NCBI RefSeq assembly: GCF_963169125.1 | Contig: NC_084802.1 | Location: 112,410,903 to 112,474,902 of the forward strand | Origin: Humulus lupulus | Taxonomy: Eukaryota > Streptophyta > Magnoliopsida > Rosales > Cannabaceae | Length of the DNA stretch: 64,000 bases | Direction of reading: 5' to 3' | In this document: piece after piece, positions 11,354 through 22,586 of the stretch | Numbering within the stretch: the stretch's first letter is position 1 | Layout: the number at the start of each line of letters is the position of its first letter | Notes under the pieces: generated by a model | Seen by the model: the letters and a program-made list of their open reading frames with translations, nothing else | Databases searched by the model: none | What the model was told of the DNA's origin: nothing | Position numbers and translations under genes: made by a program

Positions 11354-11945
11354 AAAATAAAATTTCAACAATTTTTAAATTATATATTTTTAAATTTTAT
11401 CATAGGTCAGTTTTGGAACAAACTTATATATTTTAAAATTAAATTAATTATGTATTTATAAATATTAGAAAAAAATTAATTAAATAAGTTGGAGATTTAT
11501 AATTTTAAAATAAAATATCAATAATTTAAAATTATATATTTTTTATTTTTAACATCATAGGTCGGTTCTACAACAGACTTATCATGCAACATCATAAGTT
11601 GGTTTCTGAACAGACTTATCATGCAAGCATCATACGTCGGTTATACTACAAATGAATTTTATTCTTTATTTTTATTTTTTATCATAAATTTATAAATTCA
11701 TTCTTAGTTAATTTAAATCATAAATATATATAATTTGGTTGTGCATAATTAACTAGATGTGATAAATTTATACTGATGAATATTACTTTATGATTTTGAT
11801 AAAAGAAATTGAAATTATATATTTTTAAATTTTGATGTTAAGTTAAGTAAATTTAATATTTATAAATATGTGAATAAATTAAATTAAATAAGTTGGTCAT
11901 TTAAAATTTTAAAATAAAATATCAACAATTTTAAATTTTAACATC
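11354..11945. repeat. AT-rich repeat region with 40-bp units (part 2)
   Basis: Continuation of 6138-7067 after the long LTR. A single unit lies near 11398-11430. A cluster of three lies at about 11551-11587, 11588-11625 and 11626-11660 (AACATCATAGGTCGGTT, CAACAGACTTATCATGC). The last unit is cut at 11950 by element D and resumes at 22547. No coding sequence was seen. Confidence 0.6.
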
Positions 11946-11950
11946 ATAAG
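11946..11950. repeat. Target site duplication of element D (ATAAG, left copy)
   Basis: ATAAG before TGTAGCGC; the right copy at 22542-22546 reads AGAAG, one mismatch. The flanking 40-bp unit reads on across the insertion, supporting the site. Confidence 0.65.
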
Positions 11951-12671
11951 TGTAGCGCACCAATTTTTTTTTTTAAAATTGTCTGCTTTATTTTATTATT
12001 AAATGTTATCTGTTAGGAATTTACTTTTATTGTGTGAATTGTTTGGTAGAAATTATGTGAATTAAAATTGTTAATTATTTCATTTAATTGTTTTAATTTG
12101 TGAGTTCTTGAGATTTGGTAGTGTGCACCAAGGTGCATGGTTAGTAGAAATGCACCCTAGCACTTGTGTGTGTGCATGTGCATGATTGCATGGTGAGCAT
12201 GCAATAGTTTTCCCATGAATTATTAAATTTATTTTCTTTCTTTTCCTTATATTTTATTTTTATTTAATTAGAGAAAATAAGAGATTAAAGAGGTAAGGTC
12301 TTGCACCAATTTTGGAAAAATGGGAAATTGGAAACAAGAGAAAGGGGAGGGAGGGAGAGAGATAGATTGGCATGATGGACTAGTAGAGGGCAAGGGTGGA
12401 CTTGTATCTATATTTGGGACGATTAGACTTTAATAAGGACCAAGGAAAATGGGGAAAGTCTACCATTTGAATTATTAGAGAATAATTCTAGATTAATAGG
12501 CAAAATAAAGGGGATATTACAATTAGGAAATTTTCCTTTTCTTTCCTCTCTCTAGGGCTTAACCATTAGGGGCTATATAAAAGAAGCTTGAGAGCTTTCA
12601 TGCTTTGGGTGGCTACTGACTATAGACAGAAAGTGAGGGAGAGGAGAGTGCATGAGGTAGAGAGAAAAGGA

Positions 12672-12703
<32 letters not shown>

Positions 12704-13881
12704 GAGAAAGAGAGAACTCAGAGTTGAGAGAAAGGAAGAGGAAGAAAGGGATTTTGAAAATCTTAGGGTAATGTTATAGTACTCATGTTATTTTTGTTCT
12801 TTTTTCATCCTCCTCTCCATCTTTCGTGGGTTTTGTCTTAACATAGGTCTTGAAGTGCCAAAACGTTGCTCAACTTTATGGGTTTTGATTACTATCAAAG
12901 GATGTAGTGGATCCCTAGCCTTATTGTTGTTTTGTTGATATTTTAATTCTTGTTATGTTTTGATTGTTGTTGTTGTGAGAAGACAAGATTATGATTTATG
13001 TGATATGCTGATTTTGGAAAACTTGGGGGGTTGTTTTGATGGTTTATATTCAAGCTAGTACTTGTTTTGGGCTCTTGTTGTTGACATCTTTGTGAAGTTG
13101 AATATATAGTTAGGATGTATTAATAGATTAATGCATGCTAGGGTTGTTAGCGTGCTGAACGTGACACAACAAAAGAGTTAGTAAGGATATGACGTAACGC
13201 ATAGGGCAGACTGACCGAGGTTATTGGAGGATCAAAGTCCCTATTTACCTCATAGAGGAGGTCTTACTGGTTTATGCTTTTGCTGGTTACCTCATGATGT
13301 GACATGGAAAATAGGGGTGCCATGATAGCATGATGTATGACTATGCTTATGATTATGATATAAATATGACATGAATATGATATGATTATGAATTGAATAT
13401 GATATGGTTTCGATATGATATGCCATGAGTTCATGATATGTATGTAATTTTCCTTTTGTTTTCTTGAAATGTTGTATTTTTGTTTATACTTCCTTAGTTG
13501 ACTTTTAGCTCTCCCCCTTACTTTTCCCTTTTAGGTAGGCAATAGGGTTTCTCCTTGGCATGGATAGTAATGTGGGAAGTTCAGAGGTCTAGGCATGTAT
13601 GATGTGGGATGTCTCATTAGTGATATACGATCTAGATGAGAGCCAAGAAAGTTTACGAATTTTTGTATTATGGTTTATGTTTTAATTACGTCAATGTGAC
13701 TCATTATTATTTTTTTTTTCAAAGAGTACATAAAGACACTACATTTTTATTTTAAGCCATTATGCCCAAATTGCATGTTTTAAAAAGGCCCCACTGAACC
13801 CTTTTGTCTCAAATGATATTTTTCTAATAAATACGAACTAAGTGACATTTTACAAAGTAAATAGATTAGGGCATTCTTACA
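11951..13881 (+). repeat. 5' LTR of element D
   Basis: Begins TGTAGCGCACCAAT and ends GGGCATTCTTACA; both ends match the 3' LTR at 19228-22541. It contains a GAAA-rich microsatellite (12666-12715) just after GGCTATATAAAAG, a likely TATA box near 12572. Relative to the 3' LTR it lacks about 1.5 kb after GCATGCTAGGGTT (13140) and has about 170 bp extra around 12280-12450. Confidence 0.88.
12666..12715. repeat. GAAA microsatellite
   Basis: About ten GAAA units, some changed to GAGA, within the 5' LTR of D; a shorter degraded version sits at the same place in the 3' LTR near 19785-19815. The ORF here is a by-product of the repeat. Confidence 0.9.
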
Positions 13882-13883
13882 AA

Positions 13884-13900
13884 TGGTATAAGAGAACGGA
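13884..13900 (+). other. Primer binding site, tRNA-iMet type (D)
   Basis: TGGTATAAGAG, three bases after the LTR end, matches the usual plant TGGTATCAGAG complementary to initiator tRNA-Met except for one base. Confidence 0.75.
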
Positions 13901-14884
13901 GGTTCATGTTTCCAAGGACCCTTCGCATACATGCTAATGATTGGAAAATCATACCTCACCGTGTCGTAAGTATTTTCTATAAATGTTATTTGTGTACTTT
14001 TCTCTTAAATTACTATTTTTGTAACTGTAGTATAGAAAAGGTGCCTCCTACTATTAGGACTACCAAGAAACAACTACTTAAGGAGATCAGAGAAATAACT
14101 AAGGTAGATGTTGAAAGCAATCATGGAGACTGGCGAATTATAGTACAGAAGAAGGTGTAGATGGTCTGTGAAAGCATCCAAGGGATCATCAACAAAAGAG
14201 GGGCACTCCTGTGGCCCATTAGCATCATTGGGTGCTGAGAGAAGTACTGGAAGAGAATCTTGAGGCCCTCCTTTTGTGGGTCACGGCGTGGCATGGCACC
14301 TTCGGGGAGGATTGGGAGTTTGCTACCTTCAATAACGTTGTCTATGAGTTCATGGAGTACTTCAACTTCCAAAGAATGGAGATGGTCCTAGTTCAGAATG
14401 GCATAGGAGAATTGGAGGAAAGGTCGGAGACCGTTCATGACGTAGAAGGTGAGATGGCAGTCCTCGAGCTACTATTTTCCATCTCGAAGGTAGTTTATAG
14501 GAGAAAGATTTTACCAACCGCTCCTAACTACTTCCACATTTTGGAGGATATCTTTGACAACAATTTAGGGGATGAGTCCACAATAGAGGACTAGAGTCCT
14601 TTTCAAAATTTCATCAAATATTTCTATTTAAATAAATGGGACTTTCACAAAGACCCTAGAAAACTTTTGGATTAATATGGTTATTTTGGATGTTTTGATT
14701 TTGGGGTACTCTTGAGTAACTATAGATATTTATAAGTTCTATCCGTTTTTCTCTCTCATTGCAAACTTTAGATGTTTTATGGATATACGTATACATGGAA
14801 ACCTTTAAGATTAGCCCTAAGTAATAGAAAAACTATGTGATTTTCCTCTCTTATGATTTTATTTTGTGTTCTTAGAATTGGATC
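13901..14884 (+). other. 5' leader of element D with an unrecognised 120-codon ORF
   Basis: Sequence between the primer site and gag. It contains an open frame at 14232-14594 of 120 codons, rich in Glu and Leu and ending EDIFDNNLGDESTIED, which I do not recognise. The frame before it (13906-14160) also has acidic and basic runs. Because the rest of D is full of stops, an open stretch of 120 codons may be chance or part of a leader ORF. No domain is claimed. Confidence 0.35.
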
Positions 14885-16010
14885 ATGTCGACAAGAGGAA
14901 GAGGCACAAGACGTGCAAGGGGAAGAGACCGAGGAAGAGATGCCTCCGCAAACCCTACTAACGCTGAAATCCCTAATATGAGAATGCCACCATGTCAGCC
15001 AGCAGCCCCAGCTACACCAGCTGTGGATTTAGATGTAGAAGTAGCAAGGTTTAGAGAAAATTTAAGGTAGATGGACGAAGAGTTGGCCCAAGCCCGACAA
15101 GTACCCTAAGCACTCCAAGTACCATTGGCACAACCTGAGCCTCAAGTACCACCACTTGCACCATTACCAATGGCCTGCGGTTTTGAGTTAGTGTATGAAC
15201 GCTTTAGGAAGCAAGCCCCACCTAGCTTCGAAGGGAAAGTCGACCCTATGGTGGTGGAAAATTGGTTGAGTAGAGGCTATCTTTGACAAGGAGCTTAACG
15301 ACCATCAAAGGGTTTCGTGTGCAACTCACCTACTCAAAATGGATGAAATGATATGGTGGGATGTGGTGAAGCAAACCTGTGTCCTAAACACAATGACCTA
15401 GGCAGATTTTGTTCAAGCGTTTATCAAAAAGTATTACAGTGCCGCTGTACTGGCAACCAGGGTTGACGAATTTGTGACCTTGGTTCAGGGAAGCCTTTCT
15501 GTCGCCGAATATGCCCAGAAATTTAATAGATTGGTAAGATTTTCACCTGAGATAGTACCAAAGGTTTATGGGAGGACTTAAGCCCATGATTGCTAGAGAT
15601 GTCCAGATGACCAGTGTTGAAGTGGTTAGTTACACTAAGGTTTTAGATAAGGGTCTTGATATGGAATACATAGAGGACCTCATATAGGAGGAGTGTGCTG
15701 CAAGAAGGGAGGCCAATAGAAACAAGAGTTTCCACAAGGGAAACAAAAGGAAGGCCCATGAGGGATAGAGCAGTGCCAAAGACAGTAGGACTAGACCCCC
15801 GTCCCCAAATGGCAATAATAATAACAACCATTAACCACCACAACACCCATAACAGTCACAAAAATGGTCATAACCACGGAAGCCATAAGAACCACAAAGT
15901 TGAGTACCCCAGCTTTCTCAAATGCTCGTGCCGACATCTAGGAGACTGTCAAGCAGGCACCATGAAGTGGAACAAGTGTGGTTAGGTGGGCCATCTAAAG
16001 AAGGATTTCC
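14885..16010 (+). pseudogene. gag: Gag of chromovirus D
   Basis: Nucleocapsid-type structural protein. The start at 14885 gives MSTRGRGTRRARGRDRGR, a basic N-terminus typical of Tekay gag. The capsid region is recognisable across frames: YERFRKQAPPSFEGKVDP (~15195), then EYAQKFNRLVRFSP (~15508). At ~15975 the zinc knuckle reads KWNKCG, a stop, then VGHLKKDFP. The first Cys has become Trp and the last Phe, so the CCHC finger is destroyed. Stops at 15068, 15106 and others and several frameshifts make it dead. Confidence 0.8.
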
Positions 16011-16015
16011 CATAG

Positions 16016-16405
16016 TTGAGATTAGGAGCAAGGAAAGGCAACAATGGCAATCTAGTGCCAACAAGAGTCTTTGCCTTGACTACAAAGAAAAAAGCCTACA
16101 ATAACGCTGTTGTCACAGGTCTGCTTCCTATTTCTAGTATGATATGTAGAGTCCTCATTAATTGCCGAGTGACTCACTCTTATGTTGATATAAATGTAAT
16201 TGATAAACTGAGGTTGCCTTGTAAATTTTTTGAGCGTAGTTTTTGTACCAAGTTACCATTAGGAGACATTATGTCGTCAAATAGATGGTTACAGTCAGCT
16301 TCCATAGTAGTTGAGGGTAGAGAGAACCCAACAGACCTCATAGAGTTATACATACTAGATTATGGTGTTATACTTGTCATGGACTAGTTAGCCAAATATG
16401 GAGCA
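16016..16405 (+). pseudogene. Aspartic protease region of chromovirus D
   Basis: Retropepsin-like domain between gag and RT. The active-site motif, normally LIDSGATHSF in this clade, reads LINCRVTHSY (~16158). The catalytic Asp is Asn and the Gly is Arg, so the enzyme would be inactive. Downstream VIDKLRLPC and ILDYGVILVMD (usual ILGMDWL) match the family. A stop at 16387 replaces the Trp of that motif. Confidence 0.82.
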
Positions 16406-17330
16406 ATGATAGACTATAGGAAAATGATAGTAGAGTTCAGACTTGGGGAAAGGGAATTCTTTTCTTTTAAGGGAGAAGCGATGGGATTTCGCACACCTAT
16501 CATATATGGATTAGAAGCTCGAAACATGATGCAGCATGGGTGCATAGCATTTTTGGAAAATGTTGTGGATATGTGTAAGGAGACTGAGCTGAAACCAGAG
16601 AATGTTCACATCGTTTGTGAGTTCCCGGAGGTGTTTCCCAAAGACTTACTAGGTTTACCCCCGGAAAGAGATATCAAATTTGTCATTGAACTTTCACCAG
16701 AAATAGCACCAATATCCAAGGCACCCTATCGAATGGCACCAGTAGAGTTGAAGGAACTCAAAACCCAGCTACAAGAATTGTTGGACAAGGGATTCGTAGG
16801 ACCTTGTCAGTCACCATGGGGAGCACCAATTCTGTTTGTGAAAAAGAAAGACGGAAGTATGAGGATGTGCATCGATTACCGAGAACTTAATAAGGTCACG
16901 ATTAAGAATAAATATCCCTGGCCTAGGATAGATGACCTATTTGATCAATTACAAGGGGAAGCAGTGTTCTCAAAGATTGATCTGTGATCTGGGTACCATC
17001 AGCTAATGGTGAAGGAAGGAGATATTCCTAAAACAACATTCAGAACCCGCTATAGGCACTATGAGTTTTTAGTGATGTCTTTTGGACTCACTATTGCCCC
17101 ATTGACATTCATACACATGGTGAACAGGGTGTTTAAGGACTACTTGGATGAATTCATAGTGGTGTTTATAGACGATATCCTTATCTACTCAAAGACTAAG
17201 GAGGAGCATAAGGAGCACCTAAGGTTGATGCTCAATAGACTATGAGAGCACCAACTTTATGCTAAGTTTTCTAAGAGTGAATTTTGGTTTGAATAAGTGA
17301 CTTTCCTAGGGCATATAGTGTCCGAGATTT
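16406..17330 (+). pseudogene. Reverse transcriptase of chromovirus D
   Basis: The Ty3-type RT is well preserved. It runs from [20 protein letters not shown] (~16615) and [13 protein letters not shown] through [20 protein letters not shown] (~16820-16880) and the first catalytic Asp in FSKIDL (~16975), which a TGA follows directly. FIDDILIYS (~17168) is the YxDD-box equivalent with both Asp present. The thumb end TFLGHIVS (~17302) follows two more stops. Catalytic residues survive but three or more nonsense codons separate them. Confidence 0.88.
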
Positions 17331-17960
17331 GAATAGCAGTGGATCTAGCAAAGATCGAGGCCATTAGGGACTGGTCCCAACCCATGAATGCCTTAGAGGT
17401 TCGAAGCTTCTTAGGGTTAGCAGGTTACTATGAGAATTTTGTCAAGGGTTTCTCTAAGATTTCCACACCCTTGACCAACTTAACTCGCAAACACTAAAAG
17501 TTAAGATGGATTGAGAAGTGTGAAGAAAGCATTAAGACTATCAAGGATAAGTTGATCTCTGCACTGATCATTTGTGTTCCCACAGAGGGTGGGAAGTTCG
17601 TGGTGTATTGTGATGCATCTAAAAATGGTTTAGCGTTTGTGTTGATTCATAATGGGAAAGTGGTAGCCTACGCCTCGAGAAAGCTCAAGAACTACAAGCA
17701 AAGATACCCCACCCATGATCTTGAATTTGTAGCAGTAATGTTCACACTAAAAATATGGAGACACCTCCTTTATGGAGATAAGTGTGAGTTATACACCAAT
17801 CATAATAGTTTGAAGTAGTTCTTCACCCAGAAAGAGCTGAATATGAGACAACAGAGGTGATTAGAGTTAGTAAAGGACTATGATTGAAAAATTCTATACC
17901 AACCAGGCAAGGCCAATGTGGTGGTCGATGCATTAAGTAATCGAGGACATGGAAATGTCT
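17331..17960 (+). pseudogene. RNase H of chromovirus D
   Basis: Connection and RNase H domain. [19 protein letters not shown] (~17398) is followed by FVVYCDASKNGLAFVLIHNG (~17598), holding the first catalytic Asp. VVAYASRKLKNYKQRYPTHD follows, with DLEFVAVMFTLKIWRHLLYG next. Usual YTDHKSLKY reads YTNHNSLK then a stop (17816), so the second-site Asp is Asn. The end AKPNVVVDALS-like linker is near 17920. Confidence 0.85.
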
Positions 17961-19200
17961 CAACTCTGATTACAGGAGAGGCCCTTCTCTAGAAAGAGAT
18001 TATTAACACTGGTATTGGGATAGTAACAGGAGGCCTAGCAAACCTTACTCTATAGTCTTCCTTATTAGAATTGATTAGAGAAGGGCAGAAGGTAGATGAA
18101 GCCCTAATTAAGCAAGAGGCTCTAGTACAAGAGAGTGGTGGCAGCGACTTCACTATACAACATGATTTTTCTTGGGTAATAGTAGACATGCTCACTAAGT
18201 GAGCCTGTATCTTGCTAGTTAAGACCTCCTACTCGGCAGACCACTACGCAGAATTGTACGTTAGTTACATAGTGAGACTTCACGGGGTCAGTATTTACAG
18301 ACGGTCAGTATTTACAGCCAAAGTCGATTGTCTCTGACAGAGGGCCAGTATTTACATCGAACCTTTGGATGTAGTTGCAGAAAGAAATGGGTACAAGGTT
18401 GAAATTCAGTACCGCTTTTCATCCCACACTGATGGGCACTCTAAGAGGACTATTCAGATTTTACAAGATATGTTGAGGTGTTGTGCCTTAGACTTTTCAT
18501 AGTCTTGGAGCCGATACTTACCTCTTACAGAGTTGTCCTATAACAATAGTTATCAGTCCACTATTGGAATGGCTCTCTATGAGATGCTTTATGGGCAAAA
18601 ATCTAGATCTCCCTTGCACTGGGATGAGGTTGGGGGGAAGCATGTTTTAGGCCCTGAGGCTATTAGGGAAGCCACTGAGGCAAAGGAGAAAATCCGACAA
18701 AGGATGCTTACTGCTCAATGTAGGAAAAAGACCCATGCGGACCTTAAGAGAAGGGATATTGAGTTTTCAGTTGGCGAGTTTGTGTTCTTGAGAGTCTCAC
18801 AAATGAAGGGTGTTATGTGTTTTGGGAAGGAAGGGAAATTGAGCACAAGATTTATAGGTCCATTTGAGATTTTGGACAGAGTTGGGCAAGTTGAGTATCG
18901 TTTAGCAGTACCCCCAACACTAGCCGAACACATAACATCTTTCATATCTCAATGTTGCGTAAGTACGTGTTGGATCCTCTCATGTTCTGAGTTATTAACC
19001 ATTATAGCTGAAGTAGGAGCCAAGTTACGATGACAAGCCTAGACGTATCATCGAAATAGGAATCTAGGAACTGAGATCCAAAAGAATTCCATTAGTTAAG
19101 TTTCTGTGGAGGAATAGTACGAAATTAGAAGCAACATGGGAGCTGGAGGAAGACACGAGAGAAAGATACCCTGAGTTATTTGGTAAGAAAGAATTTTGAG
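17961..19200 (+). pseudogene. Truncated integrase and chromodomain of chromovirus D
   Basis: The linker (~18085-18180) jumps straight to VIVDMLTK..ACILLVKTSYS, so the HHCC finger and the first catalytic Asp are deleted. The core then contains a repeated GGTCAGTATTTACA (18288, 18303) and a SDRG-like second Asp motif near 18335. HPxTDG..KRTIQ with the region of the catalytic Glu is near 18430. An open stretch at 18533-19033 covers the C-terminal module (MLYGQKSRSPLHWDEVG, FVFLRVSQMKGV, FIGPFEIL). The chromodomain follows in another frame: KRIPLVKFLWRN, EATWELEED, RYPELF (~19080-19180). This C-terminal chromodomain defines the clade. Confidence 0.85.
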
Positions 19201-19227
19201 ACAAAATTCCTTTTAAGGAGGGTATAT

Positions 19228-22200
19228 TGTAGCGCACCAATTTTTTTTTTAAATTGTGTGCTTTATTTTATTATTAAATGTTAAGTGTTAGGAATTCACT
19301 TTTATTGTTTGAATTTTTTGATAGAAATTATGTGAATTAAAATTGTTAATAGTATCATTTAATTGTTTTAATTTGTGAGTTCTTGAGATTTGGTAGTGTG
19401 CACTAAGGTGCATGCTTAGTAGAAATGCACCCTAGCAGTTGTGTGTGTGCATGTGAATGATTGCATGGTGAGCATGCAATAAATTTCCCATGCATTATTG
19501 AATTTCTTTTCTTTGTGTTACTTTTATTTAATTAGTGAAAATAAGAATCAAAGGAAAAATGAAGAAAGTATAGCATTTGAATTATGACAGAATAATTTTG
19601 GATTAATATGCAAAATAAAGGGAATATTACAATTAGGAAATTTTCCTTTTCTTTCCTAGCTCTAGGGTTCAACCATTAGGGGCTATATAAAAGAAGCTTG
19701 AGAGCTTTTATGCTCTTGGTGGTTGCCGACATGAGAGAGAATGTGAGGGAGAGGAGAGTGCGTGAGGTAGAAAGAGAAGGAGAGAAAGAAAAAAAGAAAG
19801 AGAGAGAGAAAGAGAGAGCTCAAAGAGGAGAGAAATGAAGATGAAGAAAAGGATCTCAAAAATCATATGGTAATGTTCTGGTACTCATGTTTTTTTTTTT
19901 CATTTTTCATCTTCCTCTCCATCTAAGCTCTACGCAATAACATATCTTTCTTGGGTTTTGTCTTAACGTAGGTCTTGAAGTGCCAAAAGGTTGATCAACT
20001 TTGTGGGTTTTTGATTACTATCAAAGGAGGTAGTGGATCCCTAGCCTTATTGTTGTTTTTTTTATACATTAATTCTTGTTATGTTTTGATTGTTGTTTTT
20101 TTAGAAGAAATGATTATGATAAATGTGATATGTTGATTTTGGAAAACTTGAGGGGTTATTTTGATGATGCATATTCGGCCTAGTACATGTTTTGGGCTCT
20201 TGTTGTTGAATCTTTAATTTGATAAACATGCTTACGAAGTTGGGTATATGGTTATGATGTATTAATAGATTAATGCATGCTAGGGTTATATATGTGTTAT
20301 GTTTACATTTTGGGTAATCTAGAGTTTTTATGTATAGTACAAGTATTGATTTTATGTATGTTTATTGTTTTGAAAATAGAAACATGTTAGAGTTTCCTAT
20401 GTTTCTTTGAATTTTGATAAGCATGTTTATGAGTTTGGGGTATGGTGATAAGATATGTGGAAATTTTTATTCATGGAGTTGTTAGGGTATATAGGGTTCG
20501 AGTAAGTCATATTAGGTTTAGGGTTCCTTTATTTTATTTAATTATGAGCATTTTTTAATTATTAAGTGATTTTTAGGCTTGCTGATTTTTATTGTTTTAG
20601 AGTGTTAAATTGCAAAAATTGTTTAAAAGAGAATAAATTATGTTTTGAGTTCATGTTATAAGTTAAAGTGAGAAAATCTATCATTTTTCTATATGTGCTC
20701 TTGCACCTTTAAAATAACATGTGTTGAAACTCTAATAGTAAAAGTTGTAAATTTTGGAACCCAACAATCCTTAATATTTATTTTATTTAAAAACATGTAC
20801 ATGTTGTGAGTCATTTGCCAAGCATATTTGACTAATTTGTTAAATGGTTTAATAAATGAGAATGTAGTTGGAATTTTCCAACTTTTTATACATTTATGAC
20901 ACAAATGTAAATTTTTGTGATCAAGAAATATTATCCCTTTAAAAAGAAATTAATACATCACGTCCTATTATTTATTTTATTTGCCAAAATAAAAATGGAC
21001 TTTTGTGAAATAAATTTATCATGTCAAATTAATTATTTTATAATTAATCCTGGAATTTGGTCACTTTATTTTCTTATAGATATTAAATAATAAATATGAT
21101 TATTATTTTATATAATTGGAGCTAATAAAGAATTATTTTAATTAAATTAAATTTCTGTAATAAAATTTCATGTATAGGGAATGTATGATTTAAAGGAATA
21201 AAGTAGTAATAAGCAAATTGACTATTTATTTTATTCTTGCTCAATCTTTGGAAAAATTGACAAAAAAATAAAGGAATAAATATTACCAACTTCTACGCAC
21301 GTTGTGTAGACTTTCCCACGTATGCATATTACATGAAAGCTGAGTTTTACGTTCAAATATAGGCTATTTGATTTTGTGCATGGTTCTTGTTTTGTATCCA
21401 TTAAGGATTACTCAATAGAATTGGGGTTATTCTTTTAAGAATTCATGTAAAATTATTGAATGTTTATAGTATGGTTCAACTTATGCCACTTGTGCATGGC
21501 CTATGCACACATGGGGTATGTATGTTGGGCTTGTGTAATCTTACTTGATATTACGACGAACGTTTGATTTTGATTCTAGGCGCGTTGTGATGTACCCCGT
21601 ACTTTATTTTTGCTTGGACTTGAGGTAAGGAAGTTAGCTAGAATTTTCTATAAAATATTTTATAAAAAGTATGAACTAATATGTTGCAAGAGCAATTGCA
21701 TTATGGAAAGTATGAGCTATGGTAAGCTAAAGTGTAATGAAAAGTATGAGTTACTATGTTATGTTATGAATTGTTGTATGTCTGCTTGTATGTTATATGA
21801 AAAGCAGTAGGTTGTTAGCGTGTTGAACGTGACATAACAAAGGAGTTACAAAGGATATGAGGTAACTCATAGGACGAACGCGCTGAGGTTTTTCGAGCAC
21901 CAGAGTTCCTGTTTACCTCGTAGAGGAGGTCTTACCGGTTTATACTTTTGCTAGTTACCTCACGATGTGACATGGACAATAGGGGTGCCTTGATCACATG
22001 ATGTATGATTATGCTGATGATTATGATGTGAATATGACATGACTATGATATGAATATGATATGTTTACTATATAATATGCCTTGAGTTTTCGATATGTAT
22101 GTAATTTTTCTTGTGTTTTCTTGAATTGTTGTATTTTTGTTTGTACTTCCTTATTGGGTTTTTTACTCAGCCCCCTTACTTTACCCATTTTAGGTAAGCA

Positions 22201-22541
22201 ATAGGTTTTCTCCTTGGCACGCATAGTGGTGTGGGAAGTTTCGAGGTCTAGGCATGTATGACGCAGGGTGTCCTATGAGCGATTAACGATCTAGATGAGC
22301 GCCAAGAAAGTTCATGAATTTACGTGTTTTGGTTTATGTTTTAATTACGTTAGTGAGATTCATTATTTTCTTTCATTTTCAAAGACTACGTAAAGACAAT
22401 ACAATTTTATTTTAAACTATTGGGCCGAAATTGCATGTTTTGACAAGGCCCCACTGAACCCTTTTCTCTCAAATGGTATTTTTCTAATAAATACGAACGA
22501 AGTGAGGTTTTACAATGTAAATAGATTAGGTCGTTCCTACA
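19228..22541 (+). repeat. 3' LTR of element D
   Basis: Starts TGTAGCGCACCAAT and ends GGTCGTTCCTACA, matching the 5' LTR at both ends. Compared with the 5' LTR it has about 1.52 kb extra (20288-21809) between GCATGCTAGGGTT and GTTGTTAGCGTG. That extra part has no ORF of note and no TSD that I can see, so it is more likely lost from the 5' copy (short AGGTT/AGGGTT homology at the joint) than gained here. TATA-like GGCTATATAAAAG lies at about 19680. Confidence 0.85.
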
Positions 22542-22586
22542 AGAAGTATGTTCTATAACAGGTTATCATGTGGCATTATATGTTAT
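22542..22586. repeat. AT-rich 40-bp repeat region (part 3) with right TSD of D
   Basis: AGAAG (22542-22546) is the right target copy of D. The rest resumes the interrupted 40-bp unit (TTCTATAACAGGTTATCATGTGG) and ends at the CACTACAAG start of element E. Confidence 0.6.

Larger units (their letters stand above)
11951..22541 (+). mobile_element. Decayed Tekay-type chromovirus D (Ty3/gypsy)
   Basis: Full-length LTR retrotransposon on the plus strand. LTRs start TGTAGCGCACCAAT and end TACA; a tRNA-Met-type primer binding site follows the 5' LTR. Gag, protease, RT, RNase H, part of integrase and a C-terminal chromodomain follow in that order, typical of chromoviruses of the Tekay/Del clade. All domains carry stops or frameshifts, and the first half of integrase is missing. 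The LTRs differ greatly in length (1931 against 3314 bp) because of later indels. Confidence 0.9.

Noticed and set aside
12588..12779. Lys/Glu-rich 63-codon frame
   Set aside because: Made by the GAAA microsatellite in the LTR of D.
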